DNA of 6,089 nt from NCBI GenBank assembly GCA_026392325.1, contig JAPLCH010000211.1:1-6089 (forward strand), in the 5' to 3' direction. Both the position numbers and the translations under genes were made by a program. The DNA is from Solirubrobacterales bacterium (GTDB lineage Bacteria; Actinomycetota; Thermoleophilia; Solirubrobacterales; Solirubrobacteraceae). Below, piece by piece: positions 1 through 5,438 of this stretch (its first letter is position 1; each line of letters starts with the position of its first letter). The notes under the pieces are model-generated. The model was not told where the DNA came from and ran no database searches. It saw only the letters and a list, made by a program, of their open reading frames with translations.

Positions 1-2
1 CC

Positions 3-845
3 GACTTTGAGAGCGCCTTGGCCTACTACTCACAGGATTACTTCAGGCAGATGCTTCGCGGTCCAGGAACTCCTTTTGACAAGCTGACAAAGTCGAGTGG
101 ACGGCTTGACGAACTGATCTTCGATGAGATCGCAACGCGACGCCGCCAACTTGCAGAGTCCGGGGAACCGAGCGCGGACTTGCTTGGCATGCTGCTGGCC
201 GCGGCCGACGAGGATGGCTCCGGCCTCTCCGACCGTGAGATTCGCGACCAGATAATGACACTCCTGTTCGCTGGTCATGACACCACCACATCAACAGTCA
301 CATTCCTCTTCCATGAGCTCTCCAAGAACCCTGACGCGATGGACGCCCTGATTGAGGAACAGGACTCAGTCCTCGGTACCCGTGCGGTCACGCCAGCTGA
401 CCTGACCGGAGAGACCCTGCCGCAGCTTGAGCTTGCAGTTGAGGAAACACTGCGCCTCTACCCACCCGCATGGATCGGTCCACGCCGCGTCATGGAAAGC
501 TTTGAATTCAACGGACAGACCGTTCCCAAGGGCACCCAACTGTCCTACTCCTCATGGGCAAGCCATCATCTGCCCGATGTTTGGCCAGATGCAGAAGCCT
601 TCAGGCCAGAGCGCTTCTCTCCAGAGAACAAGGCTTTGATCAAGAAGGGCGCCTACGTTCCGTTTGGCGGTGGCTCCCGGACCTGTATCGGAATGAGATT
701 CGGGCAGATGGAAGTCAGGGCGATCACCACGGCCATCCTTCGTAACTGGCGTTTGGAAGGAACGGGCGATTACCGCTTGAGCATTCGGCAGATGCCAACG
801 CTGTCACCCCGCGACGGCATGCCGATGAAGATCGTCCCACGCTGA
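3..845 (+). CDS. Cytochrome P450, C-terminal part (5' end outside the window)
   Basis: Haem-thiolate monooxygenase; substrate unknown. The reading frame is open from the window edge (first full codon at base 3), so the N-terminal portion is missing. The TTG at 18 is an internal leucine codon, not a start. About 280 residues are visible and hold the diagnostic P450 motifs in order: the I-helix oxygen-activation motif AGHDTT (bases 270-287), the K-helix ExxR as ETLR (about 444-455), the PERF motif (about 606-617), and the haem loop FGGGSRTCIG with the axial cysteine at 684-686. Spacing between these motifs is normal and the frame ends cleanly in TGA, so the visible part looks intact. No redox partner gene is in view. 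The next gene downstream runs the opposite way, so this gene ends its transcription unit here. Family assignment is secure; subfamily and substrate cannot be told from the sequence. Confidence 0.95.
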   Translation, partial: DFESALAYYSQDYFRQMLRGPGTPFDKLTKSSGRLDELIFDEIATRRRQLAESGEPSADLLGMLLAAADEDGSGLSDREIRDQIMTLLFAGHDTTTSTVTFLFHELSKNPDAMDALIEEQDSVLGTRAVTPADLTGETLPQLELAVEETLRLYPPAWIGPRRVMESFEFNGQTVPKGTQLSYSSWASHHLPDVWPDAEAFRPERFSPENKALIKKGAYVPFGGGSRTCIGMRFGQMEVRAITTAILRNWRLEGTGDYRLSIRQMPTLSPRDGMPMKIVPR

Positions 846-846
846 A

Positions 847-863
847 CCGGACCCAAAGGCCGG
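847..863. terminator. Small GC-rich hairpin between convergent genes
   Basis: CCGG-A-CC / GG-CCGG forms a six-pair stem with one bulged A and a four-base loop. It lies directly after the P450 stop codon and downstream of the convergent small membrane-protein gene. No T-run follows on either strand, so a terminator role is only a guess from position. Confidence 0.25.
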
Positions 864-895
864 GGAGTCATTGATTGCAGAAGGAGGGCGCTGAA

Positions 896-1180
896 CTACT
901 TGGTCGGCGCAGCGGGCACTTCTTCAGGCTGTGGAACAACCCCGAGCTTGACTTCTGGCCGCGTCTGGTGAAGGTCCGGTGTCTCACCCGTGATGAGAGC
1001 AGCGCTCATGGTCGCGGCCACGAGAACAACGGTGACTCCTGCGATCGCCTTGAAAGCACCATCAGAGTTTGGGAACTTGGAACTCTTGATCCCCAAACCG
1101 CCGATCAGGAGTGCCCAAGCGACCAGCACTCCGGCGGCGACGTAGTAGGGCATATGGGTGCTTGCGGCGATGAGCATCAT
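896..1180 (-). CDS. Small membrane protein with two transmembrane helices, unknown function
   Basis: A 94-residue protein of unknown function. The visible layout is a short N-terminus (MMLIAASTHMPYY), a first hydrophobic helix at about residues 11-31, a short loop with two lysines (KSSKFPNSDG), a second helix at about 45-64, and a polar, proline- and glutamate-rich tail to residue 94. The open frame continues upstream to 1537. That extension is antisense to the lipoprotein gene, is rich in Cys, Arg and His, and does not read like protein, so I start at the paired ATG codons at 1180/1177, which have GGAA just upstream. An ATG at 1153 is a shorter alternative. Hydrophobic segments in only this part of the frame support a real gene. 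It is divergent from the lipoprotein gene with a 60-base gap and could share its promoter region. I have a vague memory of similar small proteins in Solirubrobacterales, which I cannot check. Confidence 0.7.
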   Translation of the reverse strand: MMLIAASTHMPYYVAAGVLVAWALLIGGLGIKSSKFPNSDGAFKAIAGVTVVLVAATMSAALITGETPDLHQTRPEVKLGVVPQPEEVPAAPTK

Positions 1181-1240
1181 TTCCGGGCCGAGACTATCGC
1201 ACAGGCTGGCTGTGGCGAAGTCGCGCGGAGTTGTAGGGTC

Positions 1241-1672
1241 ATGAGCGTGATCCCCCGCACCACCAAAATGGTCCTCTTTGCAGCCCTTGGCTGCGCGGCC
1301 TTGAGCGGCTGCGGTGGACCAAGTGACACAACACAGATCCGCAACCTTGTGAGCGGTTACGTTGCTGACTTTGCAGCACACAAGGGGACGCAGGCGTGCA
1401 GTCGTCTCACCGTGGGGGCGCAGCGCCGGATTCAGGCCAGGGCGGGAATCCTCCGGGGCAAGGACTGCGGCGCAACGCTTACGACTGTCAGCAACCTCCC
1501 AACCGGAGAGGCCGCCCGGCAGATCGCACGCTTTCACGCAGGCAAGATCGTGATCGACGGAAAAGAAGCCGGTGTCGTGATCGAACCAGCAGCTCCGTCC
1601 GCCAAGCCAACCCGTGTCGTCAAGGTCGACGGCAAGTGGTTGATTGACGGCTCCGTCTCAGTCACTCCCTGA
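1241..1672 (+). CDS. Secreted lipoprotein, NTF2-like type, function unknown
   Basis: A 143-residue predicted lipoprotein. The N-terminus has basic residues, a hydrophobic stretch and a lipobox LSGC with the lipidated cysteine at residue 24. The mature part begins with a helix-like segment (TTQIRNLVSGYVADFAAHKG), then cysteines at residues 53 and 76 that could form a disulfide, and ends with a strand pattern VVKVDGKWLIDG at about 127-138. Short helix, Cys in an 'ACSRLT' context, and a terminal 'V..DGKWLI' strand are what I associate with NTF2-like lipoproteins of actinobacteria; the fold is inferred. The frame is open back to 875, but the upstream part is antisense to the membrane-protein gene and lacks signal features. 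The ATG at 1241 places the signal peptide correctly, with GGAG at 1227-1230 as a somewhat distant ribosome binding site. It ends facing the tRNA gene. No enzymatic motif is seen. Confidence 0.8.
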   Translation: MSVIPRTTKMVLFAALGCAALSGCGGPSDTTQIRNLVSGYVADFAAHKGTQACSRLTVGAQRRIQARAGILRGKDCGATLTTVSNLPTGEAARQIARFHAGKIVIDGKEAGVVIEPAAPSAKPTRVVKVDGKWLIDGSVSVTP

Positions 1673-1684
1673 CCTGCCCATAAC

Positions 1685-1716
1685 CCGGGGGACCAAGCTT
1701 CCTTAGCTCGGCCCGG
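1685..1716. terminator. Possible bidirectional terminator hairpin
   Basis: CCGGG (1685-1689) pairs with CCCGG (1712-1716). After a three-base bulge, CC/GG and AGCT/AGCT continue the stem around a TCCTT loop. It lies between the convergent lipoprotein and tRNA-Val genes, where both transcripts must end. There is no long T-run, so the call rests on stem and position. Confidence 0.4.
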
Positions 1717-1737
1717 CAGATCCGGAACAACTTCTGA

Positions 1738-1810
1738 TGGGCGGTACTGGGCTCGAACCAGTGACCCCCTGCTTGTAAGGCAGGTGCTCTACCAACTGAG
1801 CTAACCGCCC
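1738..1810 (-). tRNA. tRNA-Val, anticodon UAC
   Basis: A 73-nucleotide tRNA including the discriminator base A. The acceptor stem GGGCGGT (1804-1810, read on minus) pairs with ACCGCCC (1739-1745). The D-arm carries TAGCTCAGTTGGTAGAGC. The anticodon stem CCTGC/GCAGG encloses the loop CTTACAA with anticodon TAC at 1775-1777, and the T-arm has GGTTCGAGCC. This reads GUA and, by wobble, other valine codons. The 3' CCA is not encoded (the next three bases are TCA), so it must be added after transcription. All stems pair, with no sign of a pseudogene. Confidence 0.97.
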
Positions 1811-1821
1811 GGGTGGACTGG

Positions 1822-1827
1822 ATGCTA
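1822..1827 (-). promoter_or_regulatory. Candidate -10 box of the tRNA-Val gene
   Basis: TAGCAT on the minus strand matches the -10 consensus at four of six bases and lies 11 bases before the mature tRNA 5' end. No good -35 is seen at 17-18 bases upstream, so this is tentative. Confidence 0.25.
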
Positions 1828-1857
1828 GCCCGACGCCGATTCCGGTGCGGCCAAGGG

Positions 1858-1885
1858 GACTGAGCCGCCATTTCCGGCCGCAGTC
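1858..1885 (-). terminator. Possible terminator hairpin after the LysR gene
   Basis: GACTG (1858-1862) pairs with CAGTC (1881-1885), with a further GCCG/CGGC stem inside after a small internal loop. It begins about ten bases beyond the LysR stop codon on the minus strand, between that gene and the tRNA. It has no T-run, and transcripts could read through toward the tRNA. Confidence 0.35.
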
Positions 1886-1895
1886 TTGCCTTGGA

Positions 1896-2819
1896 TCAAG
1901 AGTCGGAAGCGATTGCCGCAAGCACCTGAATTCGATCCATCAGCTCGATCACCTCTGTGCTCGGCGACCCCACTGCGGGCAGTACAAACGAGTACATGCG
2001 GGGAAAGCGAAGTCCCTTGAGTGGGACCTCAACGAACCCATGTCCGCGCAGCACAGCCCGTGAGAGTAGGAGTGGAGCACATAAATCCTTGGCCTGCTCC
2101 CGGGCGGCTGCAGGGGTAGAAACCTCCGTCAGAATCTGGTGAGAGCCAAGCCCCATGTCCTTCAGGATCGCGTCCACGGTCCAGCGAGCGTTGGAGGAAG
2201 GGTCGCGGACAACCATGGGAGTAGCAAGGAACGCCTTCACCGTGATCGGAGTTCGACGCGTCGCCCACGGGTGGCTGGGCGGAACGGCACAGATCACCTC
2301 GTCATTCACAAGGGGAACCTCCGTCACTCCCGCGTAAGGGGTGTGACCAGGGCGGCTGGCAACTATCCCGAGATCGGCGCGACCATCGGCGAGGATGTTC
2401 CTCACGATTTCAGAGTTCGCAGTGATCAGCTCAATCGGATTCCTTGAGCTTCCGAGGGGCTGGCTCAACTCGGGTGATGCGAAGGCTTCACTTGAACTGT
2501 GTGAAAGCGCGAGCCTGACCGGAGCACCATGCCGGTGAAATCCGAGGAAGAGACTGTCCACCGCCCCGGCCTGATCCAGCAGACGGCGGGCCTCCTCATA
2601 TACGCGGCGTCCTGGCGGGGTGAGGGTCACTCCCTTGGACGACCTTTCCAGAAGCCGCACTCCTGCCAATGCCTCCAGACTGGCGATGCGTTTCGACACG
2701 GCGGGCTGGGAAACATTGCAGCGAACTGCCGCCCGCCCCAGTGTCCCGAGATCGGCCGCCGCACAGAACATGCGGAGCTCCAGTAGGTCCGGGGATCGGA
2801 CTGGGTGAGCGCTATCCAT
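1896..2819 (-). CDS. LysR-type transcriptional regulator
   Basis: A 307-residue protein, the usual LysR-family length. The N-terminal winged helix-turn-helix spans about residues 11-70. It includes LRMFCAAADLGTLGRAA and the recognition helix region NVSQPAVSKRIASLE (35-49), followed by the wing 'LLERSSKGVTLTPPGRRVYEEA' region and the linker helix. The rest is the two-lobed periplasmic-binding-like effector domain, with the typical ADLGIV segment at about 148-153. The start at 2819 gives a ten-residue lead before the HTH and has no strong ribosome binding site (CCTGAAG at best). The gene is divergent from the copper nitrite reductase-type gene across a 123-base gap. By the usual logic of this family it probably controls that operon and its own expression from this gap. 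The effector is unknown; nitrite or a related signal is only a guess from context. Confidence 0.93.
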   Translation of the reverse strand: MDSAHPVRSPDLLELRMFCAAADLGTLGRAAVRCNVSQPAVSKRIASLEALAGVRLLERSSKGVTLTPPGRRVYEEARRLLDQAGAVDSLFLGFHRHGAPVRLALSHSSSEAFASPELSQPLGSSRNPIELITANSEIVRNILADGRADLGIVASRPGHTPYAGVTEVPLVNDEVICAVPPSHPWATRRTPITVKAFLATPMVVRDPSSNARWTVDAILKDMGLGSHQILTEVSTPAAAREQAKDLCAPLLLSRAVLRGHGFVEVPLKGLRFPRMYSFVLPAVGSPSTEVIELMDRIQVLAAIASDS

Positions 2820-2942
2820 AACTTCAGGTTATCGTAGCAGTAAGCAGAAAAGCCTACAAATATAGGAAAATGGGCCGCGGAAGATCACTAGGAGTACTAG
2901 CTTGAGGGTATGACCAATACAACCCAGACTGAAGGAAGCGAA
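2820..2942. promoter_or_regulatory. Divergent promoter region between LysR gene and nirK-like gene
   Basis: This gap is AT-richer than its surroundings at 2841-2870. It holds an imperfect 14-base inverted repeat, CCTACAAATATAGG (2853-2866), whose outer CCTA/TAGG arms are perfect. The right half contains TATAGG, a possible -10 for the plus-strand gene with no convincing -35, as would suit an activator-dependent promoter. The left half overlaps a candidate -35 of the LysR gene. It is not a textbook T-N11-A LysR box. A regulator site here is inferred. Confidence 0.45.
2831..2859 (-). promoter_or_regulatory. Candidate promoter of the LysR gene
   Basis: On the minus strand TTGTAG (2854-2859) and TACGAT (2831-2836) are separated by exactly 17 bases. 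The -35 keeps only the TTG; the -10 matches four of six. Transcription would start only a few bases before the ATG at 2819, giving an almost leaderless message, which agrees with the lack of a strong ribosome binding site. Confidence 0.3.
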
Positions 2943-4424
2943 ATGTCTGACACAAACAACACCCCCACAACCCATTGGCATTCAGTTATCGCCGGCCTGG
3001 CCGCCTTGATGGGATTCATGGCCATCGTCGTTGCCCTGTTTGCCTACTCCGGATCAGGCTCACAGGCCTCAGCTCCTGCTGCGCATGCCACGGCCGCTGG
3101 CCCCGCAACACCGGGTCCGTTGCTCGCAGATGCAGAGGGCGTCAAATTCGAGCCATACAAGTTCGTGGACCCGACGCTCCCAGCCGTACCAGCAGGTGCA
3201 ATCAAACATTTCACAGTTGATGTGCAACAGCATGTAACGCAGGTGTCCCCAGAGCTGGCTCCAACCGAGGCGTGGACCTACCGGATCAACGGCAAGGCCA
3301 CTCCAGGAACAGCCACCTCACTTCCGATCGTCGTGAACGAAGGCGACAGTGTGAACATCAAGTTCGTAAATGGCTCAACGAAGAGCCTCGGCGTCAACAT
3401 GCCTCACTCAATCGACTTTCACTCGGCTGAGGTTCCACCCAACAAGAACTACATCGATGTGATGCCTGGAAAGAGCATTGACATCAACTTCGATGCAAAG
3501 CACCCTGGAGTATTCATGTACCACTGCGCAACGCAACCGGTACTGATGCACACATCGGCCGGAATGATGGGAATGATGGTTGTCAAGCCCAAGGGGCTTC
3601 CCGCAGTTGACCGTGAGCTCTGGATGACACAGGCCGAGTACTACCTGGGAGAGCCAGGCAAGGCTGCAGACATGCAGAAGATGGCAGCCGAAACCCCTGA
3701 CGCAATCGCGTTCAACGGTTACGCAAACCAGTACAAGGCCCATCCGATCACAGTCAAGGCCGGTGAGCGGATCCGTATGTACGTTCTCGATGTAGGCCCA
3801 AGCAAATGGTCTGCCTTCCATGTGATCGGCACCGTGTTCGACACGACCCACATCGAGGGAGTAGTCGGCCACGACAGCCAGACCGTGAGCCTTGCTCCAT
3901 CCCAAGGTGGATGGGTTGAGTTCACACTGGACGCGGAAGGCAACTACCCATTCGTTACCCACGCGTTCGGGGACATGGTCAAGGGCGCAGCGGGAATCCT
4001 GCACACCGAAGGCGCGCCAATGCCGCAAGGGGCAACCGCTCCTACAGCATCAGGTGCCGCATCTGGAGCGAAGAAGGCGACGCCAGCGATGGCGGGAATG
4101 GGCAACACCGTCCATGCGAACCTGGGTGAAATGTTCATCAAGCTGAGCTCCGGCACCGCACAGAGCGGGATGCTCACCTTTGATACTCACAACCTCGGGG
4201 CAATCCCACACGAGCTCGTAATCCTCAAGACAGACAAGGCAGCTGCCTCGCTCGGGGCAGGCACCACGGTTCCGGAGGATGGACGGGTTGGAGAATCAGG
4301 TGACATTGGAGCCGGCAAGTCGAAGGCCTTCAAGGTCAAGCTGGACCCAGGTCACTACGCCCTGATCTGCAACATCGCCGGGCACTACGCCGGTGGCATG
4401 AGGACGGACTTCACCGTCAAGTAA
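2943..4424 (+). CDS. nirK: Membrane-anchored copper nitrite reductase-type protein with fused C-terminal cupredoxin
   Basis: Probable NO-forming nitrite reductase (nitrite to NO), acting outside the membrane. The 493-residue protein has one hydrophobic anchor (about 14-35), an Ala/Pro-rich spacer, two cupredoxin domains forming a NirK core (about 85-355), an Ala/Gly/Thr linker (about 358-388) and a third cupredoxin (about 389-493). Type-1 copper ligands are H155, C195, H203 and M208. Type-2 ligands are H160, H194 and H340. The catalytic pair is D158 (in HSIDFH) and H293 (in AFHVIG). The Cys-to-His spacing in HCATQPVLMH matches AniA/class II enzymes. The YHCA context, with no HCH motif, argues against a laccase. 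The third domain has its own type-1 set: H423, C476, H481 and M486 (CNIAGHYAGGM). I prefer ATG 2943, with AAGGA at an ideal distance (2932-2936), over ATG 2910, whose GAGGG is only one base away. A LysR gene is divergent and a cupredoxin gene lies downstream. The natural substrate is inferred from ligands; activity could differ. Confidence 0.88.
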   Translation: MSDTNNTPTTHWHSVIAGLAALMGFMAIVVALFAYSGSGSQASAPAAHATAAGPATPGPLLADAEGVKFEPYKFVDPTLPAVPAGAIKHFTVDVQQHVTQVSPELAPTEAWTYRINGKATPGTATSLPIVVNEGDSVNIKFVNGSTKSLGVNMPHSIDFHSAEVPPNKNYIDVMPGKSIDINFDAKHPGVFMYHCATQPVLMHTSAGMMGMMVVKPKGLPAVDRELWMTQAEYYLGEPGKAADMQKMAAETPDAIAFNGYANQYKAHPITVKAGERIRMYVLDVGPSKWSAFHVIGTVFDTTHIEGVVGHDSQTVSLAPSQGGWVEFTLDAEGNYPFVTHAFGDMVKGAAGILHTEGAPMPQGATAPTASGAASGAKKATPAMAGMGNTVHANLGEMFIKLSSGTAQSGMLTFDTHNLGAIPHELVILKTDKAAASLGAGTTVPEDGRVGESGDIGAGKSKAFKVKLDPGHYALICNIAGHYAGGMRTDFTVK

Positions 4425-4447
4425 ACGACCCACCAGGGTCCGGATAC

Positions 4448-4495
4448 CGGTCCTGCCGTCACAAGTCCAAAACAGACTTGCTGGCGGCAGGACCG
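4448..4495 (+). terminator. Long near-perfect hairpin after the nirK-like gene
   Basis: GGTCCTGCCG (4449-4458) pairs perfectly with CGGCAGGACC (4485-4494), plus an outer C-G. The stem continues through T-G, C-G, A-T and CAAGTC/GACTTG, with one bulged C, to a seven-base loop CAAAACA: about twenty pairs in all. It starts 24 bases after the nirK-like stop. No T-run follows, so it may be a terminator of the actinobacterial kind, an attenuator, or a 3'-end-protecting structure that uncouples nirK from the crcB genes. Confidence 0.55.
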
Positions 4496-4554
4496 ATTGC
4501 TGTCCACATGCAACCCGAGCGTCGGCCAACCGCCCACCGCGCGATGATCCACAG

Positions 4555-4953
4555 ATGAACACGCGACGCGACGCAGCTGCAGTGGCCATCGGTGGCGCAT
4601 TGGGCTCCATGGCCCGCATCGGTATTGGCAGTCTGCTGCCGGTCAGCACCGGGATGCCCTGGGGCACGTTCATTGCGAACATCATCGGCTCCGCCATGCT
4701 CGGGATGCTGGTCGCCCTCCCCGCTGGCCGGTCCGGGGGCTCCGCCCTGCGGATGCCGTTCTTGGGCATCGGTTTCTGCGGCGGGCTTACAACCTTCTCC
4801 ACCCTGTGTTTCGAACTCTTCGACCTGTTCCAACGCGGGTCTCTCGGAACTGGCCTTGCGTACGCCTCCCTAAGCGTTGTCATCGGACTTGGCGTTGCGG
4901 TCTCCGCCCACACGCTTGTGTCGAAGGCGATCGCCAGCCGGAGAACAGCCTGA
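4555..4953 (+). CDS. crcB: CrcB/Fluc fluoride channel subunit, first of a pair
   Basis: A 132-residue membrane protein of the CrcB/Fluc family, which lets fluoride leave the cytoplasm through dual-topology dimers. Four hydrophobic segments are visible. Family motifs: GGALGSMAR (13-21), the pore-asparagine region WGTFIANIIGS (N42), and CGGLTTFSTLCFE (75-87). F81 matches the first Phe-box residue and E87 the conserved glutamate, but the usual second Phe-box phenylalanine (FSTF) is leucine here (L84). The start ATG at 4555 has no clear ribosome binding site and no earlier in-frame start nearby. GATGAT at 4543-4548 could act as a -10 for a leaderless message. The stop overlaps the start of the second crcB gene by one base (TGATG), so the two are translationally coupled and probably make a heterodimer, as is typical when crcB genes come in pairs. 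No fluoride-riboswitch consensus is seen upstream. Confidence 0.93.
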   Translation: MNTRRDAAAVAIGGALGSMARIGIGSLLPVSTGMPWGTFIANIIGSAMLGMLVALPAGRSGGSALRMPFLGIGFCGGLTTFSTLCFELFDLFQRGSLGTGLAYASLSVVIGLGVAVSAHTLVSKAIASRRTA

Positions 4954-5315
4954 TGAGCCTCGCTGTCATTGGCGCAGTAGCCGGGCTTGGCGCTCTTGGG
5001 TCACTCTGCCGAGCCTTGGTCCAGGGAATCTGGGCTGAGCACGAAAAGATCCCGTTCTTCTGGGGGACTCTGGTTGTCAACATCAGCGGAGCGTTCGCAC
5101 TGGGACTACTGCACGGAGCTGGAATTCACGGGACAGCCCTCCGGCTCGCAGGGGCCGCATTCCTCGGAGCGTTCACCACGTTCTCAGGCTGGATGATTGA
5201 GACTAAACGTCTGTCGGCAGAAACAAAGGGGATTGCCTTTGTCTACATCTTTGGAGCCTTGGTGGCTGGAGTTCTCGCAACATGGCTTGGCAGCGCTATC
5301 GGCAGCTTGCTCTGA
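4953..5315 (+). CDS. crcB: CrcB/Fluc fluoride channel subunit, second of a pair
   Basis: A 120-residue partner of the preceding CrcB protein, with four hydrophobic segments. Motifs: GALGSLCRALVQ (13-24), WGTLVVNISGAFALG (37-51, pore asparagine N43), and LGAFTTFSGWMIE (71-83). F77 is the first Phe-box residue; the second is tryptophan (W80) where single-gene Flucs usually have phenylalanine. E83 is kept. The start ATG at 4953 overlaps the previous stop codon and has GGAG at 4940-4943. The frame is open back to 4806, but the upstream part is only an out-of-frame reading of the first crcB gene. The two subunits differ clearly in sequence, which supports an obligate antiparallel heterodimer rather than a recent duplication. 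The next gene begins 123 bases downstream. Confidence 0.93.
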   Translation: MSLAVIGAVAGLGALGSLCRALVQGIWAEHEKIPFFWGTLVVNISGAFALGLLHGAGIHGTALRLAGAAFLGAFTTFSGWMIETKRLSAETKGIAFVYIFGALVAGVLATWLGSAIGSLL

Positions 5316-5349
5316 CCCAGAACTGGCGGCACGATCAGGAATGCGCCAA

Positions 5350-5365
5350 CCCAGTGAGCACTGGG
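5350..5365. repeat. Perfect 7-base inverted repeat upstream of the cupredoxin gene
   Basis: CCCAGTG and CACTGGG are separated by AG. With only two bases between the arms it is a poor RNA hairpin at full length (six pairs with a four-base loop is possible) but a good operator-like dyad. It lies 73 bases before the cupredoxin start, in the 123-base gap after crcB. It could bind a regulator or be a weak terminator; neither is shown. Confidence 0.4.
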
Positions 5366-5438
5366 GACTGCCGCTGCGTAACACTTTCGAACTCAGTCTC
5401 AACAAACCCCCTCCCAAACCGCACAAGGAGTTTCACAA

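Noticed and set aside
875..1240. N-terminal extension of the lipoprotein frame back to 875
   Set aside because: It would bury the signal peptide and lipobox inside the protein and is antisense to the hydrophobic frame at 896-1180; composition is not protein-like.
1181..1537. Upstream extension of the minus-strand membrane protein frame to 1537
   Set aside because: It is antisense to the lipoprotein gene, is rich in Cys, Arg and His, and the hydrophobic protein starts naturally at the ATG pair at 1180/1177.
2902..2917. FNR/NnrR-type box TTGAG...ACCAA near the nirK start
   Set aside because: Arms do not match (TTGAG against TTGGT on the other strand), total length is 16 rather than 14, and it overlaps the region after the likely promoter.
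2910..2942. Upstream ATG at 2910, adding 11 residues to the nirK-like protein
   Set aside because: Its GAGGG is only one base from the ATG, whereas ATG 2943 has AAGGA at ideal spacing and puts the anchor helix near the N-terminus.
3408..4028. Long minus-strand open frame opposite the nirK-like gene (206 codons)
   Set aside because: It is a codon-bias shadow: rich in His, Cys and Val with no motif, fully inside a gene whose every ligand is conserved on the other strand.
4425..4554. Fluoride riboswitch before crcB
   Set aside because: I looked for the crcB-motif consensus (GGnGATGG followed by the pseudoknot and CTGATG-type elements) and found no match; the structure present is a simple long hairpin.
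4296..4913. Minus-strand open frame (205 codons) across the end of nirK, the hairpin and crcB
   Set aside because: It overlaps two well-supported genes and the hairpin, with Pro/Arg-rich antisense composition and no domain.
4806..4952. N-terminal extension of the second CrcB protein
   Set aside because: It is an out-of-frame reading of the first crcB gene; ATG 4953 with GGAG upstream gives the normal family length.
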